A stretch of DNA of 6,758 nucleotides from positions 1 to 6,758 of the forward strand of contig JAFSUV010000237.1 in assembly GCA_017450425.1 (NCBI GenBank), given 5' to 3'. The notes below the pieces were generated by a model. It was given only the letters and a program-made list of their open reading frames with translations. It did no database searches and was not told the origin of the DNA. The position numbers were made by a program, and so were the translations under genes. This document shows, piece after piece, positions 1 to 6,353 of this stretch. Position 1 is the first letter of the stretch. Each line of letters begins with the position of its first letter. This stretch comes from Kiritimatiellia bacterium (GTDB lineage: Bacteria; Verrucomicrobiota; Kiritimatiellia; RFP12; UBA3636).

Positions 1-1
1 C

Positions 2-964
2 ATGCGCGACAACGGTTTCAAAGTCATCGTCGGGCAGCGCCAGAGCGACCGTCCGGGTTCCTCCTGGCAGCGCGCCCTCAAGGATGGCTGGGTGCCGGGC
101 AAGACTCTCTTTTCGTACGAAGAGGCGGCCGAGAAGGGCGACATCGTGCAGTTCCTCGTGACCGACGCCGCCCAGCGCGAAATGTGGCCCAAGATCAAGC
201 CGTTCCTCACGAAGGGCAAGACGCTGTACTTCTCGCACGGCTTCGGCTACGAGTACAAGGACGTGACGGGGATCGTCCCGCCCGCCGACATCGATGTCAT
301 CATGGTCGCCCCGAAGGGCTCCGGCCTCAACGTCCGCCGCAACTTCCTCTCCGGCGCCGGCATCAACTCCTCCTACGCCGTCGCGCAGGACGCGACCGGC
401 AAGGCGATGGAGACCACGCTTGCGCTCGGTATCGCGATCGGTTCGGGCTACCTCTTCCCGACCACGTTCCACCGCGAAGTTTCGTCCGACCTCACGGGCG
501 AGCGCGGCTCGCTCATGGGTGCGGTCTGCGCGATCATCGAGGCGCAGTACGAGACGCTGCGCAAGCACGGCCACTCGCCGTCCGAAGCGTTCAACGAGAG
601 CTGCGAAGAGCTCACGCAGAGCCTCATCCGCCTCGTTGACGAAAACGGCATGGACTGGATGTACCAGAACTGCTCCGCGACGGCGCAGCACGGCGCTCTC
701 AAGTGGCGCAAGATTTTCAAGAAGGCGGTGAAGCCCGTTTTCGAGCAGCTCTACAAGAGCGTCGTCAACAAGACCGAGTGCAAGGAAGTCGTGCGCGACT
801 GCTCGAAGAAGAACTACAAGCAGTGGCTCGAGAAGCAGCTCAAGCAGATGCGCGAAAGCGAATGCTGGGCCGCCGGCGCGACCGTGCGCTCGCTGCGCCC
901 CCACGAGGCCGCCAAGGAAGGCGCGGCCACTGCCGCCGGGGTCGGTGGCCGCAAGGTGAATTAG
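2..964 (+). CDS. ilvC: Ketol-acid reductoisomerase, 5'-truncated by the window edge
   Basis: Converts acetolactate or acetohydroxybutyrate to the dihydroxy acid with NADPH and Mg2+, the second common step of valine, leucine and isoleucine synthesis, in the cytoplasm. The 320 visible residues read straight in from the edge. The usual N-terminal strand with the Rossmann glycine motif, roughly 50 residues, is missing, so the ATG at base 2 is internal. Residue numbers here count from that ATG. Seen are the second Rossmann strand and cofactor loop (8-22), the catalytic His in FSHGF (H79), the APKGSG motif (104-109), and the metal-binding acids D163 and E167 (SDLTGERG), then E199 and E203 in FNESCEELTQS. 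The acid spacing (4, 36 and 40 residues) matches the family. The sequence resembles the fungal/Bacteroidota branch through GINSSYA, HSPSEAFNE and GMDWMY. It ends with LRPHE plus a short Ala/Gly-rich tail. The stop is TAG 962-964, 44 nt before rplU. Function is near certain. Confidence 0.96.
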   Translation: MRDNGFKVIVGQRQSDRPGSSWQRALKDGWVPGKTLFSYEEAAEKGDIVQFLVTDAAQREMWPKIKPFLTKGKTLYFSHGFGYEYKDVTGIVPPADIDVIMVAPKGSGLNVRRNFLSGAGINSSYAVAQDATGKAMETTLALGIAIGSGYLFPTTFHREVSSDLTGERGSLMGAVCAIIEAQYETLRKHGHSPSEAFNESCEELTQSLIRLVDENGMDWMYQNCSATAQHGALKWRKIFKKAVKPVFEQLYKSVVNKTECKEVVRDCSKKNYKQWLEKQLKQMRESECWAAGATVRSLRPHEAAKEGAATAAGVGGRKVN

Positions 965-982
965 GCCCGATCCGGCCTTTCT
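963..982 (+). terminator. Weak terminator-like hairpin after ilvC
   Basis: AGGCC (963-967) and GGCCT (974-978) can pair as a 5-bp stem with a 6-nt loop, followed by only TTCT. It overlaps the ilvC stop codon. The stem is short and the U tract poor, so it may attenuate transcription or be chance. It does not rule out read-through into rplU. Confidence 0.22.
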
Positions 983-1008
983 AAAGAAAAACACGGGGTC
1001 AACCTCAA

Positions 1009-1320
1009 ATGCAAGCATACGCAGTTATCGAAACCGGCGCGAAGCAGTATCGCGTTCAAGCCGGCGACACACTCAAGGTAGAGCGCCTACCGGAAGAAAA
1101 AGGCGCTGTGGTCAAGATCGGCAAGGTTCTTGCCGTTTCCGACGGCACCTCCATAAAGATAGGCAAGCCGTACGTCGAAGGCGCGGAAGTCGCGCTTGAG
1201 ATCGTGGATCACGTCAGGGGCGAAAAGGTGATCAGCTTCGACAAGAAGCGCCGCAAGGGCTATTCGCGCACGGTCGGGCACCGCCAGGAGCTGACCGTCG
1301 TGAAAGTCCAGTCCGTCTAA
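1009..1320 (+). CDS. rplU: 50S ribosomal protein bL21
   Basis: A 103-residue large-subunit ribosomal protein that binds 23S rRNA. The N-terminus (YAVIETGAKQYRV, residues 4-16) is the conserved beta-barrel start of bL21. The middle has IGKVLAVSDGTSIKIGKPYVEGA. The C-terminus carries the basic rRNA-binding motif KKRRKGYSRTVGHRQ (79-93) followed by a VVKV strand. Length is normal for the family. The ATG at 1009 is preceded by GGGG at 995-998 about 10 nt away, which is only a weak ribosome-binding site. It lies directly upstream of rpmA, in the same frame and 24 nt apart, which is the standard pairing of these two genes. Whether it has its own promoter in the 44-nt gap after ilvC is not visible. 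Confidence 0.97.
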   Translation: MQAYAVIETGAKQYRVQAGDTLKVERLPEEKGAVVKIGKVLAVSDGTSIKIGKPYVEGAEVALEIVDHVRGEKVISFDKKRRKGYSRTVGHRQELTVVKVQSV

Positions 1321-1344
1321 CGCCAAAGAGAAAGCGATCAAGCA

Positions 1345-1587
1345 ATGTCCAAGAGTCATCAAGGTGTTAACGGCCGCGAATCCGCAGGCCAGCGTCTCGG
1401 CGTCAAGCGTTACGGCGGGCAGGCCGTGAAAGCGGGCGAAATCCTCGTCCACCAGCGCGGCACGAAGTTCCACCCCGGCGCCAACGTCCGCCGCGGCGGA
1501 GACGACACGCTCTTCACGGTCGTGGCCGGCAAGGTCAAGTTCGAGAAGGAAGGCCGCGTTGTTTCGGTCGTTCCGGGCGAGGCCTGA
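1345..1587 (+). CDS. rpmA: 50S ribosomal protein bL27 with a short N-terminal tail
   Basis: An 80-residue large-subunit protein whose N-terminal tail reaches towards the peptidyl-transferase centre in known ribosomes. Diagnostic blocks are NGRES (9-13), QRLGVKRYGGQ (16-26), the core ILVHQRGTKFHPGANV (34-49) and DDTLFTVVAGKVKFEKEGR (53-71). The tail before NGR has 8 residues, against 11 in the E. coli protein. No earlier in-frame start exists, because the same frame runs back into the rplU stop codon (TAA 1318-1320). A purine-rich AGAGAAAG (1327-1334) precedes the ATG by about 10 nt. It is co-transcribed with rplU in all likelihood. The usual downstream neighbour obgE is replaced here by a secreted SH3-domain protein. 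Confidence 0.97.
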   Translation: MSKSHQGVNGRESAGQRLGVKRYGGQAVKAGEILVHQRGTKFHPGANVRRGGDDTLFTVVAGKVKFEKEGRVVSVVPGEA

Positions 1588-1591
1588 AGCG

Positions 1592-1603
1592 CGGAGCGCT
1601 CCG
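1592..1603 (+). promoter_or_regulatory. Shine-Dalgarno GGAG inside a 12-bp palindrome
   Basis: GGAG at 1593-1596 lies 9 nt before the ATG at 1606 and supports that start. It is embedded in the perfect palindrome CGGAGCGCTCCG, which could fold as a 4-bp stem with a 4-nt loop and partly hide the ribosome-binding site. The stem is weak, so a regulatory role is speculative. Confidence 0.45.
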
Positions 1604-1605
1604 TC

Positions 1606-2697
1606 ATGACCGGTGCGCGACCAAATCGACTGAATATCGGCACTGCGGTTTGCGCCGCAGTGCTGTTTTTCGTCTCCGGCGCCGCTGTCGCCGGCGATGC
1701 GAACGGCGCGTCCGATCCCGCTGCTGGCACCGGTTTCGGCAAAGGTGTCGTTTCGGCCGATCGGGTAAACGTGCGGGCGGCGGCGCGTGGCGACGCGCAG
1801 GTTTTGGGGCAGCTTTCGTTCGGAGCCGAAGTGGCGCTGGCCGGCCCCCTTTCCGACCCGTGGGTGAAAATCGCGCTGCCGCCGTCGTTTGACGTATGGG
1901 TCTATTCGCAATTGCTCCAAAAGGATGGCGCCGGCACAAATTCGATCTGCGTGAAACGGGCCCAGCTGCGAGCAGGTCCGGGACTGAACCATGCTTCGCT
2001 GGGCTTTGGCTTGCGCGGAGAAAAAGCGTTGGTCCGGGGACATTCGGGCGACTGGACCCGGCTGTCGCCGGAAGGGCTTGCGGCGTACGGCTATGTGACG
2101 AATTTGTTTGTCAAGGCGGTGCCGGAGCCGGCAAAGGCGGAGGCGCCTGTCCCGCCGCCGGAGCCATCACCGCCGCCACCGCCCCAGCCGCCGACACCCC
2201 CGCCTGCGGTGCTTGCGAAGCCGTCCGCGCCGCCCGTCCCTTCGGAAGAGCCGGAAGCGGCTCCCTCGCTGGAAGTCGATGTGGCTGTGGAGCCGCCGGA
2301 AAAGCCGCAGGGAGCGGGGCGCGATGTCGCCACCGCAACGCCTTCGGCCAAGCCGCGCAGGACTCTTCTTTCCGCCGAAACGCCAACACCGGTCGGCCCT
2401 GCGGGGATTCCGTCCACGCGCCTTCGCGGCGATGTCGCACAGGCGCGCAGCGGTTCGTATTCCGGCGTCCTTGCCCGCTCGCCGACGCTCGGTTTCCATC
2501 CGGCGCGCTGGCGGCTTGTGCGTTTCGCCGAGGGCGGCAAAGCCGTACCGCAGACGGTTTGCTACGTTTACGGCAACGATGCGCAGCTGACCGAGCTCTC
2601 AGGCAGCGCGCTCGTGGTTTCCGGTGCGGTGTATCTGTACAAGGGCACTCCATTGCCGACCGTTTACGCGCAGGACATCGTGATCGAGGGGCCGTAG
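1606..2697 (+). CDS. Secreted protein with two SH3-like domains, proline-rich linker and C-terminal beta domain
   Basis: 363 residues, exact function unknown. A signal peptide is clear: basic start (R5, R8), hydrophobic stretch about 11-28, likely cleavage after AVA (27-29). Two SH3b-like modules follow. The first, about 48-104, contains the signature VNVRAAARGDAQVLGQL and ends in WVYSQLL. The second, about 114-170, contains AQLRAGPGLNHASLG and ends in YGYVTNLFV. Residues 172-235 are a Pro/Ala/Glu-rich linker with a run of prolines, probably extended and wall- or periplasm-spanning. A last domain (about 285-362) has CYVYGNDAQLTELSG, VVSGAVYLYKG and an ending LPTVYAQDIVIEG, which looks like a small beta fold. 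Bacterial SH3 domains usually bind peptidoglycan or protein partners, so an envelope role is inferred. The gene starts 18 nt after rpmA and its end abuts comF, consistent with one operon. Confidence 0.85.
   Translation: MTGARPNRLNIGTAVCAAVLFFVSGAAVAGDANGASDPAAGTGFGKGVVSADRVNVRAAARGDAQVLGQLSFGAEVALAGPLSDPWVKIALPPSFDVWVYSQLLQKDGAGTNSICVKRAQLRAGPGLNHASLGFGLRGEKALVRGHSGDWTRLSPEGLAAYGYVTNLFVKAVPEPAKAEAPVPPPEPSPPPPPQPPTPPPAVLAKPSAPPVPSEEPEAAPSLEVDVAVEPPEKPQGAGRDVATATPSAKPRRTLLSAETPTPVGPAGIPSTRLRGDVAQARSGSYSGVLARSPTLGFHPARWRLVRFAEGGKAVPQTVCYVYGNDAQLTELSGSALVVSGAVYLYKGTPLPTVYAQDIVIEGP
2686..2691 (+). promoter_or_regulatory. Shine-Dalgarno GAGGGG pointing to GTG 2701
   Basis: GAGGGG lies 9 nt upstream of the GTG at 2701, an ideal spacing, and overlaps the last codons of the SH3 gene (stop TAG 2695-2697). 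It marks GTG 2701 as the natural comF start and suggests translational coupling. The GTG, however, is not in the frame of the comF body (see the comF entry). Confidence 0.55.
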
Positions 2698-2700
2698 CGC

Positions 2701-3428
2701 GTGGCTCCGCTTTTTCCGACGTCCTTTCGCTTTTTTGGCCGCGCACTTGCGCCGTGTGCGGCGAAAAGTGCGAAGGGCAGATTTGCGAGGGCTGCGCCGG
2801 CCGCCTGAGCGCCAGGCGGCCGGATCGGGACTGCGCGAATTGCGGCAAGACGATAATCGCCACCGATGCCGCGGCCGGATCGGTTCACCCCGTTTGCAAC
2901 AATTGCCGCAAATCGAAGCCCGCATTCACGGCGGCCAGATCCGCCGTCGATTACGACGGCCCCGCGCGCGAAATCGCGAAGGGACTCAAGTACCACAAGC
3001 TTCGCGGTCTGGCGCCGTTGATGGCGGAGTGGATGCACGGGTGCGTACTCGCGAACTGGCCGGAAGAGAGATTCGACATCGTCTGCCCGGTCCCGCTCCA
3101 CTTCTTCCGGGAAGCGGAGCGCGGCTACAACCAGGCCGCTCTCGTCGCGGCGGCCCTCGCCCGGAGGCTTGGCGTCGATTTGGGCGAGCGGATGCTGCGC
3201 CGGACGCGCTGGACCGGTACGCAGACGAAACTCGACGCCTCGTCGCGCCGCAAGAACATGGCCGGCGTGTTCAAGGTGCGTCACGGATTCGAGGATTCAA
3301 TCCCGGGCAAGACCGTGCTGCTTGTTGACGACGTGATGACGACCGGCTCGACACTCGACTCCGCCGCCTCTGCGCTCCGTGCCGCGGGGGCGGGCAGGGT
3401 CTTCGCGCTGTCGTTCGCCCGCGGGTGA
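2701..3428 (+). CDS. comF: ComF-family phosphoribosyltransferase, start region frame-disrupted
   Basis: ComF-like proteins join an N-terminal zinc-ribbon to a type I phosphoribosyltransferase fold and are linked to natural DNA uptake in some bacteria. The true substrate is not established. The body reads in the frame ending at TGA 3426-3428. It has a hydrophobic amphipathic start (FSDVLSLFWPRT), CxxC (2748-2759), further Cys motifs ICEGC, CANC and CNNC, a DYDGPAREIAKGLKYHK block, a CPVPLHFFREAERGYNQA block, and the PRPP-binding signature VLLVDDVMTTGST (3315-3353). No ATG, GTG or TTG lies in this frame just before the first Cys; the nearest are TTG 2559, well inside the upstream gene, and GTG 2754, inside the CxxC. 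GTG 2701 has an ideal Shine-Dalgarno but is one frame off. One extra T in 2711-2715 would join them as a 242-residue protein starting MAPLFSDVLSLF, a normal family length. The strict in-frame part is 2706-3428. Family call certain, start uncertain. Confidence 0.88.
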
Positions 3429-3429
3429 C

Positions 3430-6180
3430 CTACCAGTCCCGCTCGCCGACTTTCGGCGGCAACGAGTGGCGACGCGCCCGCTTTTGCTCCGCGCGCTCTT
3501 TTTCCTGATCAAGCAGACGCTGCATAAGCGCTTGCGCCATGTCGGAATCGGGGTCTCGCTCTTCTGTCTCGTCAGCTGCGGTTCCGCTTTCGTCTTCGCC
3601 CTGCTCTTCCGGTTCTCCCTCCGCAGTCTGCGGCTCTTCTTCGCCGGACTCTTCCTGCCGGGTCTCTTGCTCGGACTCGCCATTGTCCGAATTGTCCTGA
3701 TCGCGTTCGCCCTGCTCCTCCTCGCGGGAATCCTGCGCGTTCTGCGAGTCCTGCGAGTTCTGGGCTTCTTGGGAATCCTGCGAGTTCTGCGAGTCCTGCG
3801 AGTCCTGCGAGTCCTTGGAATCTTGGGAATCCTGTTTTTCCTGTTGCGATTGCTGCGGCGGCTGCGGCGGCGAGAGGAGCTTCAGCAAAGCGTCCAGATT
3901 CACGGCGATTTGCCGGGCGTTTGGCAATTGATCTTCCGGCAGGACTGACATGCCGGGATCGAGCGCCATCTTCAGGAGCGAAAACGTGCCGGAGGTTTCG
4001 GAACACAGGCGGCGCACCTCGGCGCGCATTTCCGCCGCCAATTTCGCGTTGTCGCCGTCGTCCGCGTCGCCGGCTTCGGCCGGTGCTTTGTTCTCGGCCT
4101 CTTCTTCGAGTTCGTTCAGCCACGGTTCGATTTTGCCGGAAAAGGCGTCGAAAAGCCAAGATGCGGCATTCTCGTCTTCGACCGGCGTCCGCACCGCCGC
4201 AGGATTCGCGACGCGTGAAAGGGCGTTGCTCTGCGCTTCGAGCGCAAGCGAAAGCAGCAGCAGCGGATCCGCGAAAAGAGGCTGGAGGGAAAAAGCCGCA
4301 AGTTCCGCATCCCGCATGGCCGGCAGGAAATCGGGGAGCATGGATTCAAGCGCATCCGCCGCGCCGGAAGCGGCATCGGCGGCGTCGGCAAGCCGGGCCT
4401 CGAGCGCAGCGATTTCGCTTTCGTTCGTGACGGATTGCCGCAGCAACTGCGCGAGCGCTTCCCGCAGCGGCTGCCACGCCTCGGCCGCTTCGCGCTGGCG
4501 AACGGCGGCCTTTTCCCGCTTTGCGATCGCCGAAGGGGTGGAGTCCTGCTCGGCAAGTGCCGCCTCCGCGTACGATTTGCGCTGCAGCGCAAGCGTTTGG
4601 GCCAGCAATTCGCCGGGCGATTTGCCGCCGAACTTCTCCTCGAAGCGCGCCTCGGCGAGCGAAGTGCGCAGCGACTGCACGGAAGAAACCGCAGTCGCGA
4701 GATTCGTGGCGGCGGCATCATCGCCGGGACGCCGCCCCGCGGCATCGGAAAAGGCCGAAGCCGCGTCCTGCGCAAGCGTCAGGCTCTTTTCCAGCACCGA
4801 CACCCGGCCGGTCGAATTCAGCGCCTTTGCGCTTTCCTCCTGGGCAAGTTTGAACAGTGCCGCTCCGAGACCGGACGACGCCTCGAACGACGGCGGCAGC
4901 GACCGGAAGCGCTCCGCGGCCTTGTCGGCGTCCCCGGCGGCGAGCGCCGCTATGGCCGAGTTCAAGCGGATGTCGTCTTCAAGCGCCGTCTCGTCCTTTT
5001 CGACGGCGGCAAGCGCCTCTTCGTACCTCGTGTGCGCTTGCGCCGCGTCGCCTTCGGCGAAGAGGCGCTGGGCGTCGCGGGCGATGTCGCGGGCGCGCCC
5101 GGCGGAGGCGTTTGCGGCTGCGAGCAGCACGGCAAATGCGAGGGAAGCCGTCGCTCCGGCAGTTCCTGCGGCGGAAACAGGTGCGCGCCTGCGCAGAGGC
5201 CGCCCGCCGGAAAGCATCGCCGCCGCGATGAACATCACGATGGCCGGCAAAAGAAACACTCCGTATCTCTCGACCCGCCGACGCTCGGTTTCGATCCGCT
5301 CGTCGTTTTCCACCAGCGTTCGCACGTGTTTGCGGTAGATCGAGCCAAGAGTCCGCGCTCCGGTCGAGGTGCTGGCCAGCGGCAAATACACGCCGCCGGA
5401 AACTTCCGACACCGTTTTCAGCGTCGCCGAATCGAGCCGTGTCACGACTTCTTCCCCGCCGTGGTGCAGCGTGCGGCCCCCATCGCCGTCGGGAATCGCG
5501 GCACCGGCGCTCGCCCCCATGCCGATGCAAAAGACCGGAATGTGCGCTTCGGCGCAGCGGTGTGCCACGGCGGCGGCCCCGCCCGCCAGATCTTCGCCGT
5601 CTGAGACGAGAAGAATGGCGTTGTGGTCGCCTTCGCGCCCTTTGAAAGCCGCAAGAGCCGCCGAGAGCGCACCGCCCAAGTCGGTTTCTCCGCGCGCTGC
5701 GGAGTCGGGCATCGCGCCGTCGAGGGCTTCAAGGAAAAATCCGGTGTCGGTCGTGAAAGGGCAGAGCACCTGCGAATCGGCGCGGAAGGCCACGAGGCAG
5801 ACGCGGTCGCCGTCAAGATCCCGCGCGAGATCCGCCAGATCGGCCTTGGCCCGGCCAAGGCGGCTCGGCCGCACGTCCTGCGCGAGCATCGAGCGGGACA
5901 CGTCGAGGAGGACCAGTACGTTGCGCGATGAAACGAAGGTTTCTTCGTCGCGCTCGCCCCACCACGGACGCGCAAGCGCGACGACCGCCAGCGCCAAGGC
6001 CGTCAGCACCAGCGCGAGCTGGGTGTAAAACACCCGGTTTCCTCTTTTGGCCGCAGCGGCGGCCTGGCTGCCGAGAAGCGCCATGGTGCGGGTGCGCGCC
6101 ATGCGCATCGACACCAGTACCACCGCCGCAGGCGGAATCGCCCACAAAAACAAAAGCCAGCCGGGAGATAAAAATTGCAT
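3430..6180 (-). CDS. BatB-BatC-like fusion: membrane VWA domain protein with TPR-like and acidic low-complexity C-terminal half
   Basis: 916 residues from ATG 6180 (MQFLSPGWLLF, a typical BatA/BatB opening). An ATG at 6192 adds MIRD and has GGAG 4 nt upstream, so it is a possible start. Membrane segments lie at about 7-24, 52-70 and 307-324. Between the last two is a von Willebrand A domain (about 86-285) with a full MIDAS: D93-S95-S97 (DVSRS), T166 (GETDLGGA) and D194 (VSDGED). Residues 325-361 (RRR, hydrophobic, ASA) look like a signal peptide within the chain. Then come TPR-like helices (about 363-430), a long Ala-rich helical part to about 770, twelve Q-D-S-like triads (783-818), an acidic tail and a final ERDW, as in BatC-type proteins. 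The positive-inside rule places both VWA and TPR parts in the periplasm. Bat proteins were first tied to aerotolerance in Bacteroides fragilis, but their mechanism is unclear. No moxR or other bat gene is visible within the window. Confidence 0.9.
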   Translation of the reverse strand: MQFLSPGWLLFLWAIPPAAVVLVSMRMARTRTMALLGSQAAAAAKRGNRVFYTQLALVLTALALAVVALARPWWGERDEETFVSSRNVLVLLDVSRSMLAQDVRPSRLGRAKADLADLARDLDGDRVCLVAFRADSQVLCPFTTDTGFFLEALDGAMPDSAARGETDLGGALSAALAAFKGREGDHNAILLVSDGEDLAGGAAAVAHRCAEAHIPVFCIGMGASAGAAIPDGDGGRTLHHGGEEVVTRLDSATLKTVSEVSGGVYLPLASTSTGARTLGSIYRKHVRTLVENDERIETERRRVERYGVFLLPAIVMFIAAAMLSGGRPLRRRAPVSAAGTAGATASLAFAVLLAAANASAGRARDIARDAQRLFAEGDAAQAHTRYEEALAAVEKDETALEDDIRLNSAIAALAAGDADKAAERFRSLPPSFEASSGLGAALFKLAQEESAKALNSTGRVSVLEKSLTLAQDAASAFSDAAGRRPGDDAAATNLATAVSSVQSLRTSLAEARFEEKFGGKSPGELLAQTLALQRKSYAEAALAEQDSTPSAIAKREKAAVRQREAAEAWQPLREALAQLLRQSVTNESEIAALEARLADAADAASGAADALESMLPDFLPAMRDAELAAFSLQPLFADPLLLLSLALEAQSNALSRVANPAAVRTPVEDENAASWLFDAFSGKIEPWLNELEEEAENKAPAEAGDADDGDNAKLAAEMRAEVRRLCSETSGTFSLLKMALDPGMSVLPEDQLPNARQIAVNLDALLKLLSPPQPPQQSQQEKQDSQDSKDSQDSQDSQNSQDSQEAQNSQDSQNAQDSREEEQGERDQDNSDNGESEQETRQEESGEEEPQTAEGEPEEQGEDESGTAADETEERDPDSDMAQALMQRLLDQEKERAEQKRARRHSLPPKVGERDW
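3727..3834 (-). repeat. Twelve 9-bp tandem codon triads (Q-D-S type) inside the Bat gene
   Basis: Residues 783-818 of the Bat protein are exactly twelve three-residue units: eight QDS, and single or few KDS, QNS, QEA and QNA variants. The DNA mirrors this as 9-bp units such as CAGGACTCG and CAGGATTCC on the minus strand. The array sits between the helical domain and the acidic tail and is presumably disordered. Such an in-frame 9-bp array could gain or lose units without breaking the gene. Confidence 0.85.
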
Positions 6181-6353
6181 GTCCCGAATCATGCCACTCC
6201 GGCCGCAGGATTGCAAGTCGCGGAAAAAACAGACTTGTCCCCCCATTTTTGAGCGATAGCATCGCACTCGGCAGTCTTGCGTTTCACCCGTATTTTCATT
6301 TTCGTTCACGCAGAGGCGGCAGAGACGCAGAGAGAGAGACGAACAATCCCTGC
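6181..6353. other. Leader region upstream of the Bat gene, no gene
   Basis: This 173-bp stretch separates the Bat gene from the repeats. On the minus strand a GGAG (6196-6199) precedes ATG 6192. No convincing sigma-70 promoter is visible: the best pair (TTGCAA at 6211-6216 and CATGAT at 6188-6193, 17 nt apart) matches only 4 of 6 bases in each box. It contains runs of six A (6224-6229) and six C, and a GA-rich patch (6321-6340). Confidence 0.5.
6306..6332 (+). repeat. CAGAGGCG-type intergenic motif, copy A
   Basis: Reads TCACGCAGAGGCG then GCAGAGACGCAGAG on the plus strand. A related sequence occurs inverted at 6671-6705. Short motifs of the CACGCAGAGGCG kind recur between genes in many bacterial genomes, from general knowledge. 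Their role is unknown. Confidence 0.5.

Noticed and set aside
1087..2043. 318-codon minus-strand frame across rplU, rpmA and the SH3 gene
   Set aside because: It overlaps three recognisable genes on the other strand and has no recognisable motif.
1896..2700. Extended N-terminus for comF reading back to ATG 1896
   Set aside because: It overlaps the SH3 gene almost entirely, is a Cys/Arg/Ala-rich shadow translation, and would give a protein twice the family length.
3379..3948. Plus-strand frame rich in Leu/Arg/Val that looks like a membrane protein
   Set aside because: Its LRVL repeats are the antisense of the Q-D-S triads. It overlaps the comF end and lies wholly against the Bat gene.
3950..5338. 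462-codon plus-strand Ser/Ala-rich frame
   Set aside because: It is the antisense of the Ala-rich Bat helical region; long antisense frames are expected in GC-rich DNA. It has no domain and no ribosome-binding site.
6188..6216. Promoter for the Bat gene (TTGCAA, 17 nt, CATGAT on the minus strand)
   Set aside because: Each box matches only 4 of 6 consensus bases, and it would place the transcript start almost on the ATG.
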